NCBI RefSeq assembly: GCF_947507565.1
Contig: NC_089192.1
Coordinates: forward strand, 930,001 to 994,000
Reading direction: 5' to 3'
Source of the DNA: Oscarella lobularis
Taxonomy: Eukaryota > Porifera > Homoscleromorpha > Homosclerophorida > Oscarellidae
Length of the DNA: 64,000 bases
Shown: positions 33,351 to 48,300 of the stretch, one piece after another
Layout of the letters: each line of letters starts with the position of its first letter
Position numbering within the stretch: position 1 is the first letter of the stretch
Program-made: the position numbers and the translations under genes
The notes under the pieces: model-generated
What the model was told of the DNA's origin: nothing
Seen by the model: the letters and a program-made list of their open reading frames with translations, nothing else
Databases searched by the model: none

Positions 33351-36300
33351 TACAGTCCCTTAGAATCAAAGTTCAGGCCCTCAATTTTATATTTAGGCCC
33401 TTAGAATCAAAGTTTAGGTCCTCAATTTAATATTTAGGCCCTTAGAATCAAATTTAGGCCCTCAATTTTACATTTAGGCCTTAGAATCAAAGTTTAGGCC
33501 CTCAATTTAATATTTAGGCTCTTAGAATCAAGGTTTAGGCCCTCAATTTTATATTTAGTCTTTTAGAATATAATTTTAGGCCCTCAATTTTAAATTTAGG
33601 CCCTAAGAATCAAAGTTTAGGCCCTCAATTTAATATTTAGGCTCTTAGAATCAAATTTAGGCCCTCAATTTTATATTTAGGCTCTAAGAATCAAAGTTTA
33701 GGCCCTCAATTAAATCTTTAGGCTCTTAGAATCAAGGTTTAGGCCCTCAATTTTATATTTAGTTCTTTAGAATCAAAGTTTAGGCCCTCAATTTTATATT
33801 TTGGCTCTTAGAATCAAGGTTTAGGCCCTCAAGTTTATATTTAGTCCTTTAGAATCAAAGTTTAGGCCCTCAATTTTATATTTTGGCTCTTAGAATCAAA
33901 GTTTAGGCCCTCAATTTTATATTTTGGCTCTTAGAATCAAAGTTTAGGCCAACAATTTTATATTTAATCTCTTAGAATCAAAGTTTAGGCCTTCAATTTT
34001 ATATCTAGGTCCTTAGAATAAAAGTTTAGGCCATCAATTTTATATTTAGCTTCTAAGAATCAAAGTTTAAGCCCTCCATTTAATATTTAGGCTCTTAGAA
34101 TCAAGGTTTAGGCCCTCAATTTTATATTTAGTCCTTTAGAATATAATTTTAGGCCCTCAATTTTATATTTAGGCCCTAAGAATCAAAGTTTAGGCCCTGA
34201 ATTTAATATTTAGGCTCTTAGAATCAAGGTTTAGGCCCTCAATTTTATATTTAGGCCTTTAGAATCAAAGTTTAGGTCCTCAATTTAATATTTAGGCTCT
34301 TAGAATCAAGGTTTAGGCCCTCAATTTTATATTTAGTCCTTTAGAATCAAAGTTTAGGCCCTCAATTTAATATTTAGGCTCTTAGAATCAAGGTTTAGGC
34401 CCTCAATTTTATATTTAGTCTTTTAGAATATAATTTTAGGCCCTCAATTTTATATTTAGGCCCTAAGAATCAAAGTTTAGGCCCTCAATTTAATATTTAG
34501 GCTCTTAGAATCAAATTTAGGCCCTCAATTTTATATTTAGTCCTTTAGAATCAAAATTTAGGCCTTCAATTTTATATTTTGGTCCTTAGAATCAAAGTTT
34601 AGGCCCTCAATTTTATATTTAGGCTCTAAGAATCAAAGTTTAGACCATCAATTAAATATTTAGGCTCTTAGAATCAAGGTTTAGGCCCTCAATTTTATAT
34701 TTAGTCCTTTAGTATCAAAGTTTAGGCCCTCAATTTTATATTTTGGCTCTTAGAATCAAAGTTTAGGCCCTCAATTTTATATTTAGGCCCATAGAATCAA
34801 AGTTTAGGCCCTCAATTTTATATTTAGGCTCTAAGAACCAAAGTTTAGGCCCTCAATTAAATATTTAGGCCCATAGAATCAAAGTTTAGGCCCTCAATTT
34901 TATATTTAGGCTCTAAGAACCAAAGTTTAGGCCCTCAATTAAATATTTAGACTCTTAGAATCAAGGTTTAGGCCCTCAATTTTATATTTATTCCTTTAGA
35001 ATCAAAGTTTAGGCCCTCAATTTAATATTTAGGCTCTTAGAATCAAATTTAGGCCCTCAATTTTATATTTAGTCCTTTAGAATCAAAATTTAGGCCTTCA
35101 ATTTTATATTTTGGTCCTTAGAATCAAAGTTTAGGCCCTCAATTTTATATTTAGGCTCTAAGAATCAAAGTTTAGACCATCAATTAAATATTTAGGCTCT
35201 TAGAATCAAGGTTTAGGCCCTCAATTTTATATTTAGTCCTTTAGTATCAAAGTTTAGGCCCTCAATTTTATATTTTGGCTCTTAGAATCAAAGTTTAGGC
35301 CCTCAATTTTATATTTAGGCCCATAGAATCAAAGTTTAGGCCCTCAATTTTATATTTAGGCTCTAAGAACCAAAGTTTAGGCCCTCAATTAAATATTTAG
35401 GCCCATAGAATCAAAGTTTAGGCCCTCAATTTTATATTTAGGCTCTAAGAACCAAAGTTTAGGCCCTCAATTAAATATTTAGACTCTTAGAATCAAGGTT
35501 TAGGCCCTCAATTTTATATTTATTCCTTTAGAATCAAAGTTTAGGCCCTCAATTTTATATTTTGGCTCTTGGAATCAAAGTTTAGGCCCCCAATTTTATA
35601 ATTAGGATCTTAGAATCAAAGTTTAGGCCCTCAATTATATATGTAGTCCCTTAGAATCAAAGTTTTGGCCCTCAATTACATATTTAGGCCCTAAGAATCA
35701 AAGTTTAGGCCCTCAATTTTATATTTAGGCCTTTAGAATCAAATTTAGGCCCTCAATTTTATATTTAGTCCTTTAGAATCAAAGTTTAGGCCTTCAATTT
35801 TATATTTAGGTCCTTAGAATCAAAGTTTAGGCCCTCAATTTTATATTTAGGCCCTTAGAATCAAAGTTTAGGCCCTCAATTTTATATTTAGGCTCTAAGA
35901 ATCAAAGTTTAGGCCCTCAATTAAATATTTAGGCTCTTAGAATCAAGGTTTAGGCCCTCAATTTATATATAGGCTCTTAGAATCAAAGTTTAGGCCTTCA
36001 ATTTTATATCTAGGTCCTTAGAATAAAAGTTTAGGCCATCAATTTTAAATTTAGGTTCTAAGAATCAAAGTTTAGGCCCTCCATTTAAATATTTAGGCTC
36101 TTAGAATCAAGGTTTAGGCGCTCAATTTTATATTTAGTCCTTTATAATCAAAGATTAGGCCCTGAATTTAATATTTAGGCTCTTAGAATCAATGTTTAGG
36201 CCCTTAATTTTATATTTAGGTCATTAGAGTCAAAACTAAGGCCCTCAAATTTATATTTAGGCCCTTGGAACCAAAGTTTAGGCCCTGAATTTAATATTTA

Positions 36301-39300
36301 GGCTCTTAGAATCAAGGTTGAGGCCCTTACTTTTATATTTAGGTCATTAGAGTCAAAACTTAGGCCCTCAAATTTATATTTAGGCCCTTAGAATCAAAGT
36401 TTAAGCCCCAAATTTTATAAATATGCTCTTAGAATCAAAGTTTAGGCCCTCAATTTTATATTTAGTCCTTTAGAATCAAAGTTTAGGCCCTCAGTTTAAT
36501 ATTTAAGCTCTTAGAATCAAAGATTAGGCCCTGAATTTAATATTTAGGCTCTTATAATCAAGGTTTTGGCCCTCACTTTTATATTTAACTCATTAGAGTC
36601 AAAACTAAGGCCCTCAAATTTATATTTAGGCCCTTGGAATCAAAGTTTAGGCACCCAGTTTTATAATTAGGCTCTTAGAATCAAAATTTAGGCCCTCAAT
36701 TTTATATTTAGGCCCTTAGAATCAAAGTTTCGGCCCTCAATTAAATATTTAGGCTCTTAGAATCAAGGTTTAGGCCCTCAATTTTATATTTAGTCCTTTA
36801 GAATCAAAGTTTAGGCCCTCAATTTAATATTTAGGCTCTTAGAATCAAGGTTTAGGCCCTCAATTTTATATTTAGTCTTTTAGAATATAATTTTAGGCCC
36901 TCAATTTTATATTTAGGCCCTAAGAATCAAAGTTTAGGCCCTCAATTTAATATTTAGGCTCTTAGAATCAAATTTAGGCCCTCAATTTTATATTTAGTCC
37001 TTTAGAATCAAAGTTTAGGCCTTCAATTTTATATTTTGGTCCTTAGAATCAAAGTTTAGGCCCTCAATTTTATATTTAGGCCCATAGAATCAAAGTTTAG
37101 GCCCTCAATTTTATATTTAGGCTCTAAGAATCAAAGTTTAGGCCCTCAATTAAATATTTAGGCTCTTAGAATCAAGGTTTAGGCCCTCAATTTTATATTT
37201 AGTCCTTTAGAATCAAAGTTTAAGCCCTCAATTTTATATTTTGGCTCTTAGAATCAAAGTTTAGGCCCTCAATTTTATATTTAGGCCCATAGAATCAAAG
37301 TTTAGGCCCTCAATTTTATATTTAGGCTCTAAGAATCAAAGTTTAGGCCCTCAATTAAATATTTAGGCTCTTAGAATCAAGGTTTAGGCCCTCAATTTTA
37401 TATTTAGTCCTTTAGAATCAAAGTTTAGGCCCTCAATTTTATATTTTGGCTCTTGGAATCAAAGTTTAGGCCCCCAATTTTATAATTAGGATCTTAGAAT
37501 CAAAGTTTAGGCCCTCAATTATATATGTAGTCCTTTAGAATCAAAGTTTAGGCCCTCAGTTTAATATTTAAGCTCTTAGAATCAAAGATTAGGCCCTGAA
37601 TTTAATATTTAGGCTCTTAGAATCAAGGTATAGGCCCTCAATTTTATATTTAGGCCTTTAGAATCAAAGTTTAGGCCCTTAATTTTATATTTAGGCTCTA
37701 AGAATCAAAGTTTAGGCCCTCAATTAAATATTTAGGCTCTTAGAATCAAGGTTTAGGCCCTCAATTTTACATATAGGCTCTTAGAATCAAAGTTTAGGCC
37801 TTCAATTTTATATCTAGGTCCTTAGAATAAAAGTTTAGGCCATCAATTTTATATTTAGGTTCTAAGAATCAAAGTTTAGGCCCTCCATTTAATATTTAGG
37901 CTCTTAGAATCAAGGTTTAGGCCCTCAATTTTATATTTACTTCTTTAGAATATAATTTTAGGCCATCAATTTTATATTTAGGCCCTAAGAATCAAAGTTT
38001 AGGCCCTCAATTTAATATTTAGGCTCTTAGAATCAAATTTAGGCCCTCAATTTTATATTTAGTTCTTTAGAATCAAAGTTTAGGCCTTCAATTTTATATT
38101 TAGGTCCTTAGAATCAAAGTTTATGCCCTCAATTTTATATTTAGGCCCTTAGAATCAAAGTTTAGGCCCTCAATTTTATATTTAGGCTCTAAGAAGCAAA
38201 GTTTAGGCCCTCAATTAAATATTTAGGATCTTAGAATCAAGGTTTAGGCCCTCAATTTTATATTTAGTCCTTTAGAATCAAAGTTTAGGCCCTCAATTAT
38301 ATATTTAGGCCCTAAGAATCAAAGTTTAGGCCCTCAATTTTATATTTAGGCCTTTAAAATCAAAGTTTAGGTCCTCAATTTAATATTTAGGCCCTCAGAA
38401 TCAAAGTTTATACCCTCAATTTTATATTTTGTCCTTTAGAATCAAAGTTTAGGCCTTCAATTTTATATTTAGGTCCTTAGAATCAAAGTTAAGCCCTCAA
38501 TTTTATATTTAGGCCCTTAGAATCAAAGTTTAGGCCCTCAATTTTATATTTAGGCTCTAAGAATCAAAGTTTAGGCCCTCAATTAAATATTTAGGCTCTT
38601 AGAATCAAGGTTTAGGCCCTCAATTTTATATTTAGTCCTTTAGAATCAAAGTTTAGACCCTCAATTACATATTTAGGCCCTAAGAATCAAAGTTTAGGCC
38701 CTCAATTTTATATTTAGGCCTTTAGAATCAAATTTAGGCCCTCAATTTTATATTTAGTCCTTTAGAATCAAAGTTTAGGCCCTCAGTTTAATATTTAAGC
38801 TCTTAGAATCAAAGATTAGGCCCTGAATTTAATATTTAGGCTCTTAGAATCAATGTTTAGGCCCTTAATTTTATATTTTGGTCATTAGAGTCAAAACTAA
38901 GGCCCTCAAATTTATATTTAGGCCCTTGGAATCAAAGTTTAGGCCCCCAATTTTATAATTAGGCTCTTACAATCAAAATTTAGGCCCTCAATTTTATATT
39001 TAGGCCCTTAGAATCAAAGTTTAGGTCCTCAATTAAATATTTAGGCTCTTAGAATCAAGGTTTAGGCCCTCAATTTTACATTTAGGCCTTAGAATCAAAG
39101 TTTAGGCCCTCAATTTTATATATAGGCTCTTAGAATCAAAGTTTAGGCCTTCAATTTTATATCTAGGTCCTTAGAATAAAAGTTTAGGCCATCAATTTTA
39201 TATTTAGGTTCTAAGAATGAAAGTTTAGGCCCTCCATTTAATATTTAGGCTCTTAGAATCAAGGTTTAGGCCCTCAATTTAATATTTAGTCTTTTAGAAT

Positions 39301-42300
39301 ATAATTTTATGCCCTCAATTTTATATTTAGGCCCTAAGAATCAAAGTTTAGGCCCTTAATTTAATATTTACGCTCTTAGAATCAAATTTAGGCCCTCAAT
39401 TTTATATTTAGTTCTTTAGAATCAAAGTTTAGGCCTTCAATTTTATATTTAGGTCCTTAGAATCAAAGTTTAGGCCCTCAATTTTATATTTAGGCCCTTA
39501 GAATCAAAGTTTAGGCCCTCAATTTTATATTTAGGCTCTAAGAATCAAAGTTTAGGCCCTCAATTAAATATTTAGGCTCTTAGAATCAAGGTTTAGGCCC
39601 TCAATTTTATATTTAGTCCTTTAGAATCAAGGTTTAGGCCCTCAATTACATATTTAGGCCCTAAGAATCAAAGTTTAGGCCCTCAATTTTATATTTAGGC
39701 CTTTAGAATCAAATTTAGGCCCTCAATTTTATATTTAGTCCTTTAGAATCAAAGTTTAGGCCTTCAATTTTATATTTAGGTCCTTAGAATCAAAGTTTAG
39801 GCCCTCAATTTTATATTTAGGCCCTTAGAATCAAAGTTTAGGCCCTCAATTTTATATTTAGGCTCTAAGAATCAAAGTTTAGGCCCTCAATTAAATATTT
39901 AGGCTCTTAGAATCAAGGTTTAGGCCCTCAATTTTATATATAGGCTCTTAGAATCAAAGTTTAGGCCTTCAATTTTATATCTAGGTCCTTAGAATAAAAG
40001 TTTAGGCCATCAATTTTAAATTTAGGTTCTAAGAATCAAAGTTTAGGCCCTCCATTTAAGTATTTAGGCTCTTAGAATCAAGGTTTAGGCGCTCAATTTT
40101 ATATTTAGTCCTTTAGAATCAAAGATTAGGCCCTGAATTTAATATTTAGGCTCTTAGAATCAATGTTTAGGCCCTTAATTTTATATTTAGGTCATTAGAG
40201 TCAAAACTAAGGCCCTCAAATTTATATTTAGGTTCTTGGAATCAAAGTTTAGGCTCTTTTTTTATATTTAGGACCTTAAAATCAAAGTTTAGGCGCTCAA
40301 TTTTATATTTAGGCTCTTGGAATCAAAGTTTAGGCCCTCAATTTAATATTTAGGCTCTTAGAATCAAGGTTTAGGCCCTCAATTTAATATTTAGTCCTTT
40401 AGAATATAATTTTAGGCCCTCTATTTTGTATTTAGGCCCTAAGAATCAAAGTTTAGGCCCTCAATTTAATATTTAAGCTCTTAGAATCAAAGTATAGGCC
40501 CTGAATTTAATATTTAGGCTCTTAGAATCAAGGTTGAGGCCCTTACTTTTATATTTAGGTCATTAGAGTCAAAACTTAGGCCCTCAAATTTATATTTAGG
40601 CCCTTAGAATCAAAGTTTAAGCCCCAAATTTTATAAATATGCTCTTAGAATCAAAGTTTAGGCCCTCAATTTTATATTTAGTCCTTTAGAATCAAAGTTT
40701 AGGCCCTCAGTTTAATATTTAAGCTCTTAGAATCAAAGATTAGGCCCTGAATTTAATATTTAGGCTCTTATAATCAAGGTTTTGGCCCTCACTTTTATAT
40801 TTAACTCATTAGAGTCAAAACTAAGGCCCTCAAATTTATATTTAGGCCCTTGGAATCAAAGTTTAGGCTCCTTTTTTTATATTTAGGACCTTAAAATCAA
40901 AGTTTAGGCGCTCAATTTTATATTTAGGCTCTTGGAATCAAAGTTTAGGCCCTCAATTTAATATTTAGGCTCTTAGAATCAAGGTTTATGCCCTCAACTT
41001 AATATTTAGTCTTTTAGAATATAATTTTAGGCCCTCTATTTTGTATTTAGGCCCTAAGAATCAAAGTTTAGGCCCTCAATTTAATATTTAAGCTCTTAGA
41101 ATCAAAGTATAGGCCCTGAATTTAATATTTAGGCTCTTAGAATCAAGGTTGAGGCCCTTACTTTTATATTTAGGTCATTAGAGTCAAAACTTAGGCCCTC
41201 AAATTTATATTTAGGCCCTTAGAATCAAAGTTTAAGCCCCAAATTTTATAAATATGCTCTTAGAATCAAAGTTTAGGCCCTCAATTTTATATTTAGTCCT
41301 TTAGAATCAAAGTTTAGGCCCTCAGTTTAATATTTAAGCTCTTAGAATCAAAGATTAGGCCCTGAATTTAATATTTAGGCTCTTATAATCAAGGTTTTGG
41401 CCCTCACTTTTATATTTAACTCATTAGAGTCAAAACTAAGGTCCTCAAATTTATATAAAGGCCCTTGGAATCAAAGTTTAGGCCGCCAATTTTATAATTA
41501 GGCTCTTGCAATCAAAATTTAGGCCCTCAATTTTATATTTAGGCCCTTAGAATCAAAGTTTAGGTCCTCAATTAAATATTTAGGCTCTTAGAATCAAGGT
41601 TTAGGCCCTCAATTTTACATTTAGGCCTTAGAATCAAAGTTTAGGCCCTCAATTTTATATATAGGCTCTTAGAATCAAAGTTTAGGCCTTCAATTTTATA
41701 TCTAGGTCCTTAGAATAAAAGTTTAGGCCATCAATTTTATATTTAGGTTCTAAGAATCAAAGTTTAGGCCCTCCATTTAATATTTAGGCTCTTAGATTCA
41801 AGGTTTAGGCCATCAATTTTATATTTAGGTTCTAAGAATCAAAGTTTAGGCCCTCCATTTAAAATTTAGGCTCTTAGAATCAAGGTTTAGGCCCTCAATT
41901 TTATATTTAGGCCCATAGAATCAAAGTTTAGGCCCTCAATTTTATATTTAGGCTCTAAGAATCAAAGTTTAGACCCTCAATTAAATATTTAGGCTCTTAG
42001 AATCAAGGTTTAGGCCCTCAATTTTATATTTAGTCCTTTAGAATCAAAGTTTAGGCCCTCAATTTTATATTTTGGCTCTTAGAATCAAAGTTTAGGCCCT
42101 CAATTTTATATTTAGGCCCATAGAATCAAAGTTTAGGCCCTCAATTTTATATTTAGGCTCTAAGAATCAAAGTTTAGGCCCTCAATTAAATATTTAGGCT
42201 CTTAGAATCAAGGTTTAGGCCCTCAATTTTATATTTAGTCCTTTAGAATCAAAGTTTAGGCCCTCAATTTTATATTTTGGCTCTTGGAATCAAAGTTTAG

Positions 42301-45300
42301 GCCCCCAATTTTATAATTAGGATCTTAGAATCAAAGTTTAGGCCCTCAATTATATATGTAGTCCTTTAGAATCAAAGTTTAGGCCCTCAGTTTAATATTT
42401 AAGCTCTTAGAATCAAAGATTAGGCCCTGAATTTAATATTTAGGCTCTTAGAATCAAGGTTTAGGCCCTCAATTTTATATTTAGGCCTTTAGAATCAAAG
42501 TTTAGGTCCTCAATTTAATATTTAGGCCCTCAGAATCAAAGTTTAGGCCCTCAATTAAATATTTAGGATCTTAGAATCAAGGTTTAGGCCCTCAATTTTA
42601 TATTTAGTCCTTTAGAATCAAAGTTTAGGCCCTCAATTTTATATTTTGGCTCTTGGAATCAAAGTTTAGGCCCCCAATTTTATAATTAGGATCTTAGAAT
42701 CAAGGTTTAGGCCCTCAATTTTATATTTAGGCCTTTAGAATCAAAGTTTAGGTCCTCAATTTAATATTTAGGCCCTCAGAATCAAAGTTTAGGCCCTCAA
42801 TTTTATATTTAGGCTCTTAAAATAAAAGTTTAGGCCCTCAATTTTATATTTAGGCTCTTAAAATAAAAGTTTAGGCCCTCAATTTTATATCTAGGTTCTA
42901 AGAATCAAAGTTTAGGCCCTCAATTTAATATTTAGGCTCTTAGAATCAAAGTTTAGGCCAACAATTTTATATTTAATCTCTTAGAATCAAAGTTTAGGCC
43001 CTGAATTTAATATTTAGGCTCTTATATTCAAGGTTTTGGCCCTCACTTTTATATTTAACTCATTAGAGTCAAAACTAAGGCCCTCAAATTTATATTTAGG
43101 CCCTTGGAATCAAAGTTTAGGCACCCAGTTTTATAATTAGGCTCTTAGAATCAAAATTTAGGCCCTCAATTTTATATTTAGGCCCTTAGAATCAAAGTTT
43201 AGGCCCTCCATTTAAATATTTAGGCTCTTAGAATCAAGGTTTAGGCGCTCAATTTTATATTTAGTCCTTTAGAATCAAAGATTAGGCCCTGAATTTAATA
43301 TTTAGGCTCTTAGAATCAATGTTTAGGCCCTTAATTTTATATTTAGGTCATTAGAGTCAAAACTAAGGCCCTCAAATTTATATTTAGGCCCTTGGAATCA
43401 AAGTTTAGGCTCCTTTTTTTATATTTAGGACCTTAAAATCAAAGTTTAGGCGCTCAATTTTATATTTAGGCTCTTGGAATCAAAGTTTAGGCCCTCAATT
43501 TAATATTTAGGCTCTTAGAATCAAGGTTTATGCCCTCAACTTAATATTTAGTCTTTTAGAATATAATTTTAGGCCCTCTATTTTGTATTTAGGCCCTAAG
43601 AATCAAAGTTTAGGCCCTCAATTTAATATTTAAGCTCTTAGAATCAAAGTATAGGCCCTGAATTTAATATTTAGGCTCTTAGAATCAAGGTTGAGGCCCT
43701 TACTTTTATATTTAGGTCATTAGAGTCAAAACTTAGGCCCTCAAATTTATATTTAGGCCCTTAGAATCAAAGTTTAAGCCCCAAATTTTATAAATATGCT
43801 CTTAGAATCAAAGTTTAGGCCCTCAATTTTATATTTAGTCCTTTAGAATCAAAGTTTAGGCCCTCAGTTTAATATTTAAGCTCTTAGAATCAAAGATTAG
43901 GCCCTGAATTTAATATTTAGGCTCTTATAATCAAGGTTTTGGCCCTCACTTTTATATTTAACTCATTAGAGTCAAAACTAAGGTCCTCAAATTTATATAA
44001 AGGCCCTTGGAATCAAAGTTTAGGCCGCCAATTTTATAATTAGGCTCTTGCAATCAAAATTTAGGCCCTCAATTTTATATTTAGGCCCTTAGAATCAAAG
44101 TTTAGGTCCTCAATTAAATATTTAGGCTCTTAGAATCAAGGTTTAGGCCCTCAATTTTACATTTAGGCCTTAGAATCAAAGTTTAGGCCCTCAATTTTAT
44201 ATATAGGCTCTTAGAATCAAAGTTTAGGCCTTCAATTTTATATCTAGGTCCTTAGAATAAAAGTTTAGGCCATCAATTTTATATTTAGGTTCTAAGAATC
44301 AAAGTTTAGGCCCTCCATTTAATATTTAGGCTCTTAGATTCAAGGTTTAGGCCATCAATTTTATATTTAGGTTCTAAGAATCAAAGTTTAGGCCCTCCAT
44401 TTAAAATTTAGGCTCTTAGAATCAAGGTTTAGGCCCTCAATTTTATATTTAGGCCCATAGAATCAAAGTTTAGGCCCTCAATTTTATATTTAGGCTCTAA
44501 GAATCAAAGTTTAGACCCTCAATTAAATATTTAGGCTCTTAGAATCAAGGTTTAGGCCCTCAATTTTATATTTAGTCCTTTAGAATCAAAGTTTAGGCCC
44601 TCAATTTTATATTTTGGCTCTTAGAATCAAAGTTTAGGCCCTCAATTTTATATTTAGGCCCATAGAATCAAAGTTTAGGCCCTCAATTTTATATTTAGGC
44701 TCTAAGAATCAAAGTTTAGGCCCTCAATTAAATATTTAGGCTCTTAGAATCAAGGTTTAGGCCCTCAATTTTATATTTAGTCCTTTAGAATCAAAGTTTA
44801 GGCCCTCAATTTTATATTTTGGCTCTTGGAATCAAAGTTTAGGCCCCCAATTTTATAATTAGGATCTTAGAATCAAAGTTTAGGCCCTCAATTATATATG
44901 TAGTCCTTTAGAATCAAAGTTTAGGCCCTCAGTTTAATATTTAAGCTCTTAGAATCAAAGATTAGGCCCTGAATTTAATATTTAGGCTCTTAGAATCAAG
45001 GTTTAGGCCCTCAATTTTATATTTAGGCCTTTAGAATCAAAGTTTAGGTCCTCAATTTAATATTTAGGCCCTCAGAATCAAAGTTTAGGCCCTCAATTTT
45101 ATATTTAGGCTCTTAAAATAAAAGTTTAGGCCCTCAATTTTATATTTAGGCTCTTAAAATAAAAGTTTAGGCCCTCAATTTTATATCTAGGTTCTAAGAA
45201 TCAAAGTTTAGGCCCTCAATTTAATATTTAGGCTCTTAGAATCAAAGTTTAGGCCAACAATTTTATATTTAATCTCTTAGAATCAAAGTTTAGGCCCTGA

Positions 45301-48300
45301 ATTTAATATTTAGGCTCTTAGAATCAAATTTAGGCCCTCAATTTTATATTTAGTCCTTTAGAATCAAAGTTTAGGCCTTCAATTTTATATTTTGGTCCTT
45401 AGAATCAAAGTTTAGGCCCTCAATTTTATATTTAGGCCCATAGAATCAAAGTTTAGGCCCTCAATTTTATATTTAGGCTCTAAGAATCAAAGTTTAGGCC
45501 CTCAATTAAATATTTAGGCTCTTAGAATCAAGGTTTAGGCCCTCAATTTTATATTTAGTCCTTTAGAATCAAAGTTTAGGCCCTCAATTTTATATTTTGG
45601 CTCTTGGAATCAAAGTTTAGGCCCCCAATTTTATAATTAGGATCTTAGAATCAAAGTTTAGGCCCTCAATTATATATGTAGTCCTTTAGAATCAAAGTTT
45701 AGGCCCTCAGTTTAATATTTAAGCTCTTAGAATCAAAGATTAGGCCCTGAATTTAATATTTAGGCTCTTAGAATCAATGTTTAGGCCCTTAATTTTATAT
45801 TTAGGTCATTAGAGTCAAAACTAAGGCCCTCAAATTTATATTTAGGCCCTTGGAATCAAAGTTTAGGCCCCCAATTTTATAATTAGGCTCTTACAATCAA
45901 AATTTAGGCCCTCAATTTTATATTTAGGCCCTTAGAATCAAAGTTTAGGTCCTCAATTAAATATTTAGGCTCTTAGAATCAAGGTTTAGGTCCTCAATTT
46001 TACATTTAGGCCTTAGAATCAAAGTTTAGGCCCTCAATTTTATATATAGGCTCTTAGAATCAAAGTTTAGGCCTTCAATTTTATATCTAGGTCCTTAGAA
46101 TAAAAGTTTAGGCCATCAATTTTATATTTGGGTTCTAAGAATCAAAGTTTAGGCCCTCCATTTAATATTTAGGCTCTTAGAATCAAGGTTTAGGCCCTCA
46201 ATTTTATATTTAGTCCTTTAGAATATAATTTTAGGCCCTCAATTTTATATTTAGGCCCTAAGAATCAAAGTTTAGGCCCTCAATTTAATATTTAGGCTCT
46301 TAGAATCAAGGTTTAGGCCCTCAATTTTATATTTAGGCCTTTAGAATCAAAGTTTAGGTCCTCAATTTAATATTTAGGCCCTCAGAATCAAAGTTTAGGC
46401 CCTCAATTTTATATTTAGGTTCTAAGAATCAAAGTTTAGGCCCTCAATTTAATATTTAGGCTCTTAGAATCAAAGTTTAGGCCCTCAATTTTATATTTTG
46501 GCTCTTAGAATCAAAGTTTAGGCCAACAATTTTATATTTAATCTCTTAGAATCAAAGTTTAAACCCTCAGTTTAATATCTAGGCTCTTAGAATCAAAGAT
46601 TAGGCCCCTAATTTAATATTAAGGCTCTTAGAATCAAGGTTTAGGCCCTTTCTTTTACATTTAGGTCATTAGAGTCAAACTTAGGCCCTCAAATTTATAT
46701 TTAGGCCCTTGGAATCAAAGTTTAGGCCCCCAATTTTATAATTAGTCTCTTAGAATCAAAATTTAGGCCCTCAATTTTATATTTAGTCTTTTGGAATCAA
46801 AGTTTAGGCCCTCAATTTTATATTTAGGCTTTTAGAATCAAATTTAGGCCCTCAATTTTATATTTAGGCTCTTAGAATCAATGTTTAGGCCCTCAATTTT
46901 ATATTTAGTACTTTAGAATCAAAGTATAGGCCCTCAATTTAATATTAAGGCTCTTAGAATCAAGGTTTAGGCAATTAATTTTATATATTAGGCCCTCAGA
47001 ATCAAAGTTTAGGCCCCTTTTTTTTATATTTAGGACCTTAAAATCAAAGTTTAGGCCCTCAATTTAATATTTAGGCTCTTAGAATCAAGGTTTAGGCCCT
47101 AACTTTTATATTTAGGTCATTTGAGTCAAAACTAAGGCCCTCAAATTTATATTTAGGCCCTTTGAATCAAAGTTTAGGCCCCCTGTTTTATAATTATGCT
47201 CTTAGAATCAAAAGTTAGGCCCTCAATTTTATACTTAGGCCCTTAGAATCAAAGTTTAGGCCCTCAATTAAATATTTAGGCTCTTAGAATCAAGGTTTAG
47301 GCCCTCAATTTTATATTTAGTCCTTTAGAATCAAAGTTTAGGCCCTCAATTTAATATTTAGGCTCTTAGAATCAAGGTTTAGGCCTTCAATTTTATATCT
47401 AGGTCCTTAGAATAAAAGTTTAGGCCATCAATTTTATATTTGGGTTCTAAGAATCAAAGTTTAGGCCCTCCATTTAATATTTAGGCTCTTAGAATCAAGG
47501 TTTAGGCCCTCAATTTTATATTTAGTCCTTTAGAATATAATTTTAGGCCCTCAATTTTATATTTAGGCCCTAAGAATCAAAGTTTAGGCCCTCAATTTAA
47601 TATTTAGGCTCTTAGAATCAAGGTTTAGGCCTTCAATTTTATATCTAGGTCCTTAGAATAAAAGTTTAGGCCATCAATTTTATATTTGGGTTCTAAGAAT
47701 CAAAGTTTAGGCCCTCCATTTAATATTTAGGCTCTTAGAATCAAGGTTTAGGCCCTCAATTTTATATTTAGTCCTTTAGAATATAATTTTAGGCCCTCAA
47801 TTTTATATTTAGGCCCTAAGAATCAAAGTTTAGGCCCTCAATTTAATATTTAGGCTCTTAGAATCAAGGTTTAGGCCCTCAATTTTATATTTAGGCCTTT
47901 AGAATCAAAGTTTAGGTCCTCAATTTAATATTTAGGCCCTCAGAATCAAAGTTTAGGCCCTCAATTTTATATTTAGGTTCTAAGAATCAAAGTTTAGGCC
48001 CTCAATTTAATATTTAGGCTCTTAGAATCAAAGTTTAGGCCCTCAATTTTATATTTTGGCTCTTAGAATCAAAGTTTAGGCCAACAATTTTATATTTAAT
48101 CTCTTAGAATCAAAGTTTAAACCCTCAGTTTAATATCTAGGCTCTTAGAATCAAAGATTAGGCCCCTAATTTAATATTAAGGCTCTTAGAATCAAGGTTT
48201 AGGCCCTTTCTTTTACATTTAGGTCATTAGAGTCAAACTTAGGCCCTCAAATTTATATTTAGGCCCTTGGAATCAAAGTTTAGTCCCTCAATTTTATATT

